DNA of 64,000 bases. Source: Altererythrobacter sp. H2. Its GTDB lineage: Bacteria; Pseudomonadota; Alphaproteobacteria; Sphingomonadales; Sphingomonadaceae. A program made the position numbers and the translations under genes. The stretch is from contig NZ_CP141285.1 in NCBI RefSeq assembly GCF_035319885.1, positions 434,001 through 498,000 on the forward strand. Reading direction: 5' to 3'. The notes under the pieces were generated by a model. That model made no database searches, was not told the DNA's origin, and worked only from the letters and a program-made list of their open reading frames with translations. Of the stretch, positions 29,599-36,628 are shown piece after piece (the first letter of the stretch is position 1; each line of letters starts with the position of its first letter).

Positions 29599-29823
29599 GG
29601 GTAGCTCCCTGAAACGCGGTTTCGGTCTCGTTCGATCGGAGGCGCCGGGCTTGTGGAGCCACTCAGCCGGCGGGTCAGACTGGCCCTGTGCTGCGCTGAG
29701 TCGGCACTATCCGATTGCGGTCCGACATCGCGCCGCGACCACCCGAAGGGCAACCGCAGGCGCCAGAGGGGCCCGGTCCGCTTCTCCCCAATGGGCCTGT
29801 CCATCCGCGGCTTCAAGGGGGGA
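29599..29823 (-). promoter_or_regulatory. Long GC-rich leader upstream of terC, possible structured 5' UTR
   Basis: About 225 bases without a convincing gene, rich in potential stems on the minus strand. GGGGAGAAGCGG (29778-29789, minus strand) resembles the GGGGAGUAGC core of the yybP-ykoY manganese riboswitch, which is known upstream of alx/terC genes. The second conserved loop of that riboswitch (CGUCAA-like) is not visible, so the call is tentative. Confidence 0.3.
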
Positions 29824-29868
29824 TTGACACTAATCGTAATCTGACATTAATATGATATCAGAATTAAT
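29824..29868 (+). promoter_or_regulatory. AT-rich promoter with 17-bp phased repeats upstream of the SPFH operon
   Basis: TTGACA (29824-29829) and TAATAT (29848-29853) with an 18-base spacer form a good sigma-70 promoter. TGACACTAAT (29825), TGACATTAAT (29842) and CAGAATTAAT (29859) recur every 17 bp, and TGATATCA is a palindrome within. The patch is strikingly AT-rich for this genome. The repeats overlap both promoter elements and could be the operator for the ribbon-helix-helix protein encoded in the operon. Confidence 0.6.
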
Positions 29869-29883
29869 CAGGGGGTTTCATCA

Positions 29884-30774
29884 ATGTCAGCTTTACCAGG
29901 TTCCATGGCGGCCAGCCGCGAATCCGGCGCCCGCACCAGCAACGGCTTTGTCCTGCTGGCGGTTATGCTTGCCGCGATCATCGTGGGGGTTCTCGCGCTC
30001 GGTTTCGAGAACGTGGGCCTGAAGCTGGCGCTGATCATTCCCGCCGCAGTTGCGGCATTGCTGATCCTGTGCGGGTTCTTCATGCTGCAACCCAACCAGG
30101 CGGTGGTGGTGACCCTGTTCGGGGCCTATCGCGGCACCGAGCGGACCGGCGGGCTGCGCTGGGTCTGGCCGTGGATGATGCGCACCAAGCTGTCGGTCCG
30201 GGCGCACAACGTTCATTCGGAACGGGTCAAGATCAACGACCTGCGCGGCAACCCGATTGAAATCGCCTGCAACGTCGTCTGGCGCGTGGCCGACACTGCC
30301 CAGGCGGTGTTCGATGTCGATGACTACAAGGAATTCGTCGAGATCCAGATCGAGGCCGGCCTGCGCACGGTCGGCGCGCGGCACCCTTACGACGACATGA
30401 GCGACGAGGACGAGACGACCCTGCGTGGCAGCGCCGACGTGGTCAACCGCGAGCTGTGCGAGGAGCTGAACGAACGGCTCAAGGTCGCCGGTATCGTGGT
30501 CGACGAGGCCGGGTTGACCCACTTGGCCTATGCGCCGGAGATTGCCGGGGCAATGCTGCGCCGCCAGCAGGCCGACGCGGTGATCGCGGCGCGCAAGAAA
30601 GTGGTGATCGGCGCGGTGGGCATGGTGGAGGATGCGCTGGCAAAGCTCAGCGCGGACGGCATCGTCGACCTCGATGACGAGCGCAAGGCGGCGATGGTGT
30701 CCAACCTGATGGTGGTTCTGTGCGGGGACCGGGAAGCCCAGCCAGTGGTCAATGCAGGGACGCTCTACCAATAG
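29884..30774 (+). CDS. SPFH domain (stomatin/prohibitin-like) membrane protein
   Basis: A 296-residue protein with two hydrophobic segments near the N-terminus (about residues 22-40 and 46-68), followed by an SPFH/band 7 domain (from about residue 70: [19 protein letters not shown]) and a helical C-terminal region with [23 protein letters not shown] proteins form large membrane-associated oligomers, often with membrane stress or microdomain roles. AGGGGG precedes the ATG. First gene of a four-gene operon with a ribbon-helix-helix protein, a hydrolase and a small membrane protein. Confidence 0.9.
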   Translation: MSALPGSMAASRESGARTSNGFVLLAVMLAAIIVGVLALGFENVGLKLALIIPAAVAALLILCGFFMLQPNQAVVVTLFGAYRGTERTGGLRWVWPWMMRTKLSVRAHNVHSERVKINDLRGNPIEIACNVVWRVADTAQAVFDVDDYKEFVEIQIEAGLRTVGARHPYDDMSDEDETTLRGSADVVNRELCEELNERLKVAGIVVDEAGLTHLAYAPEIAGAMLRRQQADAVIAARKKVVIGAVGMVEDALAKLSADGIVDLDDERKAAMVSNLMVVLCGDREAQPVVNAGTLYQ

Positions 30775-30793
30775 AGCGCCGCACCAGCCCACC

Positions 30794-31012
30794 ATGCCCA
30801 CCAACTCATCCCGGAAATCCTTCGCTCTCCGTCTCGACCCTGCGGTTCACGCTGCGGTCGAGCGGCTGGCGGCTGGCGAATTGCGCTCGCTCAATGCCCA
30901 GATCGAGATTCTGCTGCATGAGGCGCTCAGGACGCGCGGGATCGAAGTGGTCAGAACCCCTGCCCCAAGACGGGGCCGTCCGCCGGCTACAGTGAAGGGA
31001 GACGACAGATGA
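30794..31012 (+). CDS. Arc/HicB-like ribbon-helix-helix DNA-binding protein
   Basis: A 72-residue protein with a ribbon-helix-helix fold: the strand KSFALRLDPAVHAAVERLA and the helix SLNAQIEILLHEALRTRG are typical of Arc-family repressors. The C-terminal tail is basic (PAPRRGRPP). It starts 19 bases after the SPFH stop and its end overlaps the hydrolase start by four bases (ATGA). It may autoregulate the operon by binding the 17-bp repeats upstream; no toxin gene is adjacent, so an antitoxin role is unlikely. Confidence 0.85.
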   Translation: MPTNSSRKSFALRLDPAVHAAVERLAAGELRSLNAQIEILLHEALRTRGIEVVRTPAPRRGRPPATVKGDDR

Positions 31013-32043
31013 TCAGATGGATGCACCGGCTAATCGGCTGCGGTGCCCTGCTGCTGGCTGCAACCGTGCCGGCGGGTGCGGAACCGGGAGGGCCCCGGGT
31101 CGATAGTGCAGGTATGGAACTGGAAGCACCCGGACCGCTGGGTTCGCTCAAAGGAACGTATCGGCCGCCTGCGCAGGGCAAGCCCGTGGCGCTGATCATC
31201 CCCGGATCGGGGCCGACCGACCGTGACGGCAACAATCCGGCCGGTCTCGCCTCGTCCACTTATCGCCTGCTGGCCGAAGGTCTGGCGCAGCGCGGCATCG
31301 GCACGCTGCGAATCGACAAGCGCGGGATGTTCGGCAGCGCGGGCGCAGTGGCTGATCCCAACGCGGTGACAATTGACGATTACGTGGCCGACATCGCCCG
31401 GTGGAAAGCTGCCGCTCTGGCCCGGTCGGCGCGCGACTGTGTCTGGCTGATCGGCCACAGCGAAGGGGGGCTGGTTGCTCTGGCAAGCGCCGCCCGGTCG
31501 CCCGAATCAACCTGCGGCGTGATCCTGCTGGCCGCTCCGGGCCGGCCGCTCGGAACCCTGCTGCGTGAACAGATCACCCGCAATCCCGCCAATGCGCCCG
31601 TGGCCGAAGAAGCGGGGCGCCATATTGCCCGCCTTGAACAGGGCCAGACCGTGGCGAAAGAGGAGATCAATCCACTCCTGCTTCCCCTGTTTGCGCCGCA
31701 GGTGCAGGGTTTCCTGATCGATGCGATGGCCCGCGATCCGGCCAGGCTGGCGGGGGAAACGGTGCTGCCCATGCTCATCGTGCAGGGCGGCAGTGATCTG
31801 CAGGTCGCTCTGGCCGACGGGCAGGCGCTGGCTGCGGCCCGCCCCGATGCCCGCCTGCTGGTGCTGGACGGCGTCAGTCACACGCTCAAGCGGGTCGAAG
31901 GCGAAGGGTTGTCCGCCAATTACCGCACCTATTTTGACACCGCCTTGCCGCTTGACCCGCGCGTGGTCGATGCGGTGGCGGAGTTCATGCAGCAGGGCTC
32001 GGCGGCGCCGGCTGACAGGGCGGGTATGCGGCGCACGCGTTGA
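31009..32043 (+). CDS. Secreted alpha/beta hydrolase
   Basis: A 344-residue predicted periplasmic alpha/beta hydrolase. Signal peptide: hydrophobic stretch to about residue 24 ending PAGA. The nucleophile elbow is GHSEGG with Ser151, preceded by RIDKRGMFGS; the oxyanion strand is LIIPGSGPTDRDGNN. The catalytic His is likely in GVSHTLKR near residue 290. It resembles the carboxylesterase/lysophospholipase-like YqiA/FrsA group. It overlaps the RHH gene by four bases, so it is translationally coupled. Confidence 0.88.
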   Translation: MIRWMHRLIGCGALLLAATVPAGAEPGGPRVDSAGMELEAPGPLGSLKGTYRPPAQGKPVALIIPGSGPTDRDGNNPAGLASSTYRLLAEGLAQRGIGTLRIDKRGMFGSAGAVADPNAVTIDDYVADIARWKAAALARSARDCVWLIGHSEGGLVALASAARSPESTCGVILLAAPGRPLGTLLREQITRNPANAPVAEEAGRHIARLEQGQTVAKEEINPLLLPLFAPQVQGFLIDAMARDPARLAGETVLPMLIVQGGSDLQVALADGQALAAARPDARLLVLDGVSHTLKRVEGEGLSANYRTYFDTALPLDPRVVDAVAEFMQQGSAAPADRAGMRRTR

Positions 32044-32071
32044 CGCGACATGACATCAGGAGGGAAGGGCA

Positions 32072-32329
32072 ATGCTGCACAAGTTCTTTGAAAAGGGATA
32101 CTGGTTCGAAACCAAGAAGCTTGGCTACGGCGCGGGCCTGCCGATTGCATGGCAGGGCTGGGTGCTTCTGTTGTCACACCTTGTCCTGATGATCGGGCTG
32201 GGCCTGCTGATGACACGGGGCGACGTGACGAGCTTTGTGCTCGGCGTGGCCGGCATGGTTGCGTCGACGGTGGGGGTGGTCATGATCGCAAAGGCCCGCA
32301 CCCGCGGGGAATGGAAATGGCGCGGTTGA
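32072..32329 (+). CDS. Small two-helix membrane protein
   Basis: An 85-residue protein with two hydrophobic helices (about residues 27-46 and 53-73) and charged ends (KARTRGEWKWRG). It begins 28 bases after the hydrolase stop, with AGGAGGGAAGG as a strong ribosome site, and is the last gene of the SPFH operon. It is not assigned to a family; the N-terminus FEKGYWFETKKLGYG is rich in aromatics. Likely inner-membrane. Confidence 0.8.
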   Translation: MLHKFFEKGYWFETKKLGYGAGLPIAWQGWVLLLSHLVLMIGLGLLMTRGDVTSFVLGVAGMVASTVGVVMIAKARTRGEWKWRG

Positions 32330-32399
32330 TGCCGCTCGGGGGTTCGAACCCGGCGCATCCTTAGCCGCACGTTAAACCTTTGGCGCTAGGATGGGCGGC

Positions 32400-33398
32400 A
32401 TGGAAAAGCCTGCCCGCCCTCCTTACGCCACCACCGCCACGGCGCCGCTGTCCAGCTGGCTGTTTGGTGCCTTGGCCGTTGTCGCCGTCGCCATGATCCC
32501 CGCTGCTGCGGTCATCGCGCAGACCGGATCGCAGCCGTTCACCGTGGCTGAAACCGGCGACAGTTTCGGCACCCTGCAGGAGGCGGTCAATGCGATCGGA
32601 TCGGGCACCGGCACCATCGCCATTGCGCCCGGCACCTATCGCGACTGCGCTGTGCAGGAAGGCGGCTCGATCGCTTTCCTCGCCACCCAGCCGGGCGCGG
32701 CCGTGTTCGACGGCGGCACGTGTGAAGGCAAGGCGGCGCTGGTGCTGCGCGGGCGCGAGGCGAAAGTCTCCGGGCTCGTCTTCCGCCGCATGGCCGTGGC
32801 TGATGGCAATGGGGCCGGCATCCGGCTGGAGCAGGGCAACCTGACCGTCACCCAGAGCTGGTTCGCCGACAGCCAGCAGGGCATTCTGACCGCTGACGAC
32901 CCCTCGGGCCGGATCGTGATCGACAAGTCGACCTTCTCGGGCCTCGGCACGTGCGAGAATTCGGCCGGGTGCGCCCACTCGATCTACATCGGCAACTATG
33001 GCCAGCTGCGGGTGACCCGCAGCCGCTTCGAACGCGGCACCGGCGGGCATTACGTCAAGGCGCGCGCCGCCCGGGTCGAGATTGCCGCCTCCAGCTTCGA
33101 CGATTCGGCTGGCCGTGCCACCAACTACATGATCGACCTGCCGGCCGGCGCGGTCGGCCAGATCACCAACAACTGGTTCGTCCAGGGGCGCGACAAGGAG
33201 AATTACTCCGCCTTCATCGCGGTCGGCGCGGAAGATGTGCTGCGCGGCTCGGACGGATTGCAGATCGCCGGCAACGACGCGCGGCTGGTTCCGGCGCTGC
33301 GCCGCAGCACCACCTTCGTGGCGGACTGGACCGGCGACCGGCTGGCGATTGCCGACAACAACCTCGGCACCGGGCTCAAGAGTTTCGAAAAACGCTGA
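32400..33398 (+). CDS. Right-handed parallel beta-helix protein with N-terminal membrane segment
   Basis: A 332-residue protein with a hydrophobic helix (about residues 20-42) that could be a signal anchor, followed by a solenoid of short Gly/Asn-rich rungs (for example SGLVFRRMAVADGNGAGIRL and LTVTQSWFADSQQGIL), the pattern of pectate-lyase-like beta helices. Two Cys pairs may form disulphides (CAVQ, GTCEG, TCENSAGC). No catalytic residues can be identified. Start chosen at 32400 because AGGA lies nine bases upstream; ATG at 32391 is possible. Convergent with ribA. Confidence 0.8.
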   Translation: MEKPARPPYATTATAPLSSWLFGALAVVAVAMIPAAAVIAQTGSQPFTVAETGDSFGTLQEAVNAIGSGTGTIAIAPGTYRDCAVQEGGSIAFLATQPGAAVFDGGTCEGKAALVLRGREAKVSGLVFRRMAVADGNGAGIRLEQGNLTVTQSWFADSQQGILTADDPSGRIVIDKSTFSGLGTCENSAGCAHSIYIGNYGQLRVTRSRFERGTGGHYVKARAARVEIAASSFDDSAGRATNYMIDLPAGAVGQITNNWFVQGRDKENYSAFIAVGAEDVLRGSDGLQIAGNDARLVPALRRSTTFVADWTGDRLAIADNNLGTGLKSFEKR

Positions 33399-33402
33399 CG
33401 AC

Positions 33403-33421
33403 GAATTCGGCTGCCGAATTC
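33403..33421. terminator. Palindromic hairpin between convergent genes
   Basis: GAATTCGG-ctg-CCGAATTC lies between the beta-helix gene stop and the ribA stop codon (33420-33422, which it overlaps by two bases). It could act on both strands; no long T-run is present. Confidence 0.45.
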
Positions 33422-34457
33422 AGCTGAGCAGGTGCCCTGAGCGGTCCCGCTTGGTGGCGAGATAGCGGGCATTGTGCGGGTTGTCGGGCAACTGGTGCGG
33501 CACCCGTTCGGCGACACTGACCCCGGCATTTTCGATCGCGCCAACCTTTTTGGGGTTGTTGGTCATCAGCCGGATCGATCGGACCCCCAGCAATTCCAGC
33601 ATCCGGGCGGCAACCGGAAAGTCGCGCGCTTCGTCAGGCAGGCCCAGGCGCTGGTTGGCGTCGACCGTGTCGAACCCCTGGTCCTGCAGGCGATAGGCGC
33701 GCAGCTTGTTGATCAGGCCGATCCCCCGCCCTTCCTGCCGCAGATAGAGCAGCACGCCCCAGCCGCCGCCCGCCGCTTCGTGCGCCATGGCGTGGAGCGC
33801 GGCATCGAGCTGCGGCCCGCAGTCGCACTTGAGGCTGCCGAGAATATCGCCGGTCAGGCATTCCGAATGGAGCCGCACCAGCGGCGGCACATCACCCTGC
33901 TGCTGCCCGATCACCAGTGCGACATGCTCGCGCAAGTCATCGGCGCTGCGGAAGGCGACGATTTCCGCGGTCTCGCTGGCACGCACCGGCAGGTGCGCGC
34001 GGGTGACGATCCGGAGGGCGGCATGATCCTGCCAGTGGGCCAGATCGCCCGCGCCGACGGCAACCGGCTCGCCCGCCTCAGCCGGGTCGACCATGAAGGC
34101 GGGCAGGATCCCGGCGATCCGGGCCAGTTCCAGCGCCGCCTCGGCCTGTGCCTGCCAGGCAATGGGCTCGGCCTTGAAGGGGCCTTGCAGCGGGTTGGCG
34201 AGGTCCAGCGCCGGATCGGCCACGGGCAGCGCGCTGCGCAGCGTGAAGGGCTCCCCGCCATGGATCAGCACCGGGGCGTGGGGCACGGCTGCTTCGCGCT
34301 GGTTGGCGAGTTTCAGCGTGGCCGCGCGCGCGGCAGAGATGAGCAGCTGATGCGCGGTAGCCGCAGTGGCAACGCCTGTCTCGATCGGCAGCAGGACCGG
34401 CCCACCCTCCAGCGCCAGCGCCCAGCCGTGCCGCAAGGCATCGACCGCCTGCGCCAC
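33420..34457 (-). CDS. ribA: GTP cyclohydrolase II with degenerate RibB-like N-terminal domain
   Basis: Opens the imidazole ring of GTP in the first step of riboflavin synthesis. The C-terminal ~200 residues carry the zinc-binding set SECLTGDILGSLKCDCG, the YLRQEGRGIGL motif and NNPKKVGAIENAG. The N-terminal ~150 residues recall 3,4-dihydroxybutanone 4-phosphate synthase (AALELARIAGILPAF resembles its C-terminus) but lack its usual catalytic acidic residues, so this half is likely inactive. Start is uncertain: GTG at 34457 fits the domain edge, while a CTG at 34499 would overlap the xth stop as CTGA. No in-frame ATG is nearby. Confidence 0.88.
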   Translation of the reverse strand: MAQAVDALRHGWALALEGGPVLLPIETGVATAATAHQLLISAARAATLKLANQREAAVPHAPVLIHGGEPFTLRSALPVADPALDLANPLQGPFKAEPIAWQAQAEAALELARIAGILPAFMVDPAEAGEPVAVGAGDLAHWQDHAALRIVTRAHLPVRASETAEIVAFRSADDLREHVALVIGQQQGDVPPLVRLHSECLTGDILGSLKCDCGPQLDAALHAMAHEAAGGGWGVLLYLRQEGRGIGLINKLRAYRLQDQGFDTVDANQRLGLPDEARDFPVAARMLELLGVRSIRLMTNNPKKVGAIENAGVSVAERVPHQLPDNPHNARYLATKRDRSGHLLS

Positions 34458-34495
34458 CCGCCGCGCGGGCGACGGGCCGGATGCCGGTTCCTCGC

Positions 34496-35299
34496 TCAGA
34501 GGGCGAATTCCGTGATCAGCGGCACGTGGTCGCTCGGGCTCTCCCACCGCCGCGTTTCCTCGACGAAGCGATGGCTGACCGCCTGCGGGGCAAGCTCGGG
34601 GCTCGCCCACATATGGTCAAGCCTGCGCCCCTGGTCCTTCTGCCGCCAGTAGCTGCGATAGGACCACCAGGAATAGTTGCGCTCCGGCGCGGGGATCAGC
34701 TGGCGGCCCAGATCGACCCAGCCATGGGCGTCGCGGAACCGGCCCAGCGTCTCGACCTCGACCGGCGTATGGCTGACCACCTTGAGCAGGGCCTTGTGGT
34801 CGTAGACGTCGCATTCCAGCGGCGCGATGTTGAAATCGCCGACGATCAGCGTGGGCCGGTCCAGCGCATCGGCCCAGCGGGTCATGCGTTCGAGGAAGTC
34901 GAGCTTCTGCCCGAACTTGGAGTTCACTTCGCGGTCGGCAATGTCGCCCCCGGCCGGGATATAGACGTTCTCCAGCACCAGCCCCTGCCCCGGACCGAGC
35001 AGTTCCACGCCAACATGGCGCGCCTCGCCATTGTCCTGCCAGTCATTGCGGGACAGTTCGCGCAGGGGAATCCGGCTGACGGTGGCGACTCCGTGATAGC
35101 CCTTCTGCCCGTGGACTGCCTGATGGACATAACCCAGCTCGGCCAGCGCCTCGGCCGGGAACTGGCTTTCCTGGCATTTGATTTCCTGCAGGCACAGCAC
35201 GTCGGGCCGCTGCTCGCCCAGCATCCGCGCCACCTGGTCGATGCGCAGGCGGACCGAGTTGATGTTCCAGGTAGCGATAGAGACAGTCGGGCTGGCCAT
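34496..35299 (-). CDS. xth: Exodeoxyribonuclease III
   Basis: Mg-dependent exonuclease III/AP endonuclease of 267 residues acting in base excision repair. Motifs include ATWNINSVR, LQEIK, NVYIPAGGD, VGDFNIAP, RRLDHMWAS and SDHVPL, covering the metal-binding and catalytic Asp/His residues. The start at MASPTVSIATWN agrees with relatives. Upstream lies the terminator of the L34 gene; downstream ribA follows closely on the same strand. Confidence 0.96.
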   Translation of the reverse strand: MASPTVSIATWNINSVRLRIDQVARMLGEQRPDVLCLQEIKCQESQFPAEALAELGYVHQAVHGQKGYHGVATVSRIPLRELSRNDWQDNGEARHVGVELLGPGQGLVLENVYIPAGGDIADREVNSKFGQKLDFLERMTRWADALDRPTLIVGDFNIAPLECDVYDHKALLKVVSHTPVEVETLGRFRDAHGWVDLGRQLIPAPERNYSWWSYRSYWRQKDQGRRLDHMWASPELAPQAVSHRFVEETRRWESPSDHVPLITEFAL

Positions 35300-35372
35300 G
35301 GCACGCGCGATAGGCAGACGGTGCGGGTTTGTCCAACCCGCCTTGTTAACGACGGAGTTCACGCCGGACAGG

Positions 35373-35401
35373 AAAAACGGCCCACCGATGGCGGGCCGTT
35401 C
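35373..35401 (-). terminator. Rho-independent terminator of rpmH
   Basis: On the minus strand AACGGCCC and GGGCCGTT pair across a seven-to-nine base loop and are followed by a TTTTTCC run. It lies about 65 bases past the rpmH stop and before the xth start. Confidence 0.85.
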
Positions 35402-35465
35402 AAAGGCGCTTCAGGCGCCGGTCCAGGTAGCCGAACCGGGCGAACCCGAATCGGCTGGCGTCAGT

Positions 35466-35600
35466 TCAGGCGCAGAGGGTCTTGCGGCCGCGACGGCGAC
35501 GGGCACGCAGCACCTTGCGGCCGCCCGGGGTTGCCTTGCGGGCAAAAAAGCCGTGGCGACGGGCGCGAACGAGATTGCTGGGCTGGAATGTCCGCTTCAT
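35466..35600 (-). CDS. rpmH: 50S ribosomal protein L34
   Basis: A 44-residue basic protein, [20 protein letters not shown] then [20 protein letters not shown] and TLCA, identical in layout to bacterial L34. It is below the usual ORF length cut-off. The gene has its own terminator. In most bacteria rpmH is followed by rnpA and yidC; here the next gene is xth, so the usual cluster is broken. Confidence 0.97.
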   Translation of the reverse strand: MKRTFQPSNLVRARRHGFFARKATPGGRKVLRARRRRGRKTLCA

Positions 35601-35621
35601 GGGTACCTCGGTATTGGTTCA

Positions 35622-35633
35622 GATGACGTCATC
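35622..35633. promoter_or_regulatory. Perfect 12-bp palindrome upstream of rpmH
   Basis: GATGACGTCATC is a perfect palindrome 22 bases upstream of the L34 start codon, between a terminator and the gene. It could be an operator or part of the leader; no matching regulator is known to me. Confidence 0.3.
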
Positions 35634-35638
35634 AAAAC

Positions 35639-35665
35639 GAAAAAGGGCCGCCCCGGAAGGCGACC
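35639..35665 (-). terminator. Rho-independent terminator of the ClpP-fold-like gene
   Basis: On the minus strand GGTCGCC and GGCGGCC pair (one G-T) around a short loop and are followed by CTTTTTCG. It lies just past the stop at 35684. Confidence 0.7.
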
Positions 35666-35683
35666 GCCTGTGTGGGAGGGCCG

Positions 35684-36469
35684 TTACGGCAGCAGCGCCC
35701 CCAAGTCAAGATAGGCAAGGCGCGGTGCCGCAGCAGCCGGAGCTTCGCCAAGCCAGCGCCGCATTTCTGCAGCGCCAAGCCACTTCGCCTGGTTGAAACC
35801 GACCGAATTGGTCATGTCATAGAACGCACGCGCCTCGCCATCCGCCATGCCCATCTCGCGGTAGTAGGCAAGGTACCCGGCGTGCTCTGCCGAACCGGCG
35901 GCGAACTGGTGCGCCTCGCGCCCGTCCTCGGCAATCCAGGCATGGACGGCAAATTCGGCTCCGTCATCAATCCGCCGCTGTGTGCCCGCCAGCAGCAGTT
36001 CGACCGCGCCGGAGCGGACCGACCCCCCGGCCGGGACATGGGTTGCCAGGCCCGCGGCGCGAATCATCCGGCCCAGTTTCAGGTTGGCGCGGTCATCCTC
36101 GGTGCCGGGGCATTCGACCAGTTCGAGGGTGGCGATGCCGGGATGGTCGCGCAGCATCGCGGCAAACTGCGCCGGGCTGGCCGAATCGGTTACATCGACC
36201 AGCGCGGCGCGTTTCCCGTCGATTACCCGGAACGGGCCGTAGCGGGCGACCGCGTCGCGCTCGACTGCGGCATGAAGCGGGACAAACCGGGCACCACCCG
36301 CGGGGGCCGGGGCCATGCGCCACTGGGCGAACATCAGGTGGGTCAGCCCCTCGGGCCGGTCTGACGGCACCTGCCCCGCACCCGGCCCGGCAACCGACCC
36401 TGCCACCTGTGCAGCCACGGGCGTGGCAAGCAGGGCAAGTGCAGCAGCAAGGCAGGTCAGAAATCGCAT
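35684..36469 (-). CDS. Secreted protein with ClpP/crotonase-like fold (COG3904-like)
   Basis: A 261-residue protein with a signal peptide (MRFLTCLAAALALLATPVAA). Its second half aligns by pattern with predicted periplasmic ClpP-like proteins: LGRMIRAAGLATHVPAGG, then SVRSGAVELLLAGTQRR and GAEFAVHAW. The usual ASAC around the nucleophile is changed to RSGA here, with Ser153 kept and His176 as a possible partner, so activity is uncertain. Start chosen at 36469 where AGGA is correctly spaced; an ATG two codons upstream is possible. Divergent from comM. Confidence 0.7.
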   Translation of the reverse strand: MRFLTCLAAALALLATPVAAQVAGSVAGPGAGQVPSDRPEGLTHLMFAQWRMAPAPAGGARFVPLHAAVERDAVARYGPFRVIDGKRAALVDVTDSASPAQFAAMLRDHPGIATLELVECPGTEDDRANLKLGRMIRAAGLATHVPAGGSVRSGAVELLLAGTQRRIDDGAEFAVHAWIAEDGREAHQFAAGSAEHAGYLAYYREMGMADGEARAFYDMTNSVGFNQAKWLGAAEMRRWLGEAPAAAAPRLAYLDLGALLP

Positions 36470-36628
36470 GGTCATCCTGTGCGCCGCCTGCACTTGCCGA
36501 ATGCCCAACCGATATCCTTGCCAGAAGGTTGACCGCGATGTTGACCGCGACTCGGGGCTTTGCGACAAGACCCGCCGATCGCGCATTCTGCTCAGGCCTC
36601 GCCTGCGCAGACCAATGGGGCATTTTGC

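Noticed and set aside
30794-31012. Toxin-antitoxin pair
   Set aside because: The RHH protein resembles HicB/Arc antitoxins, but no adjacent small toxin gene exists; the next gene is a secreted hydrolase.
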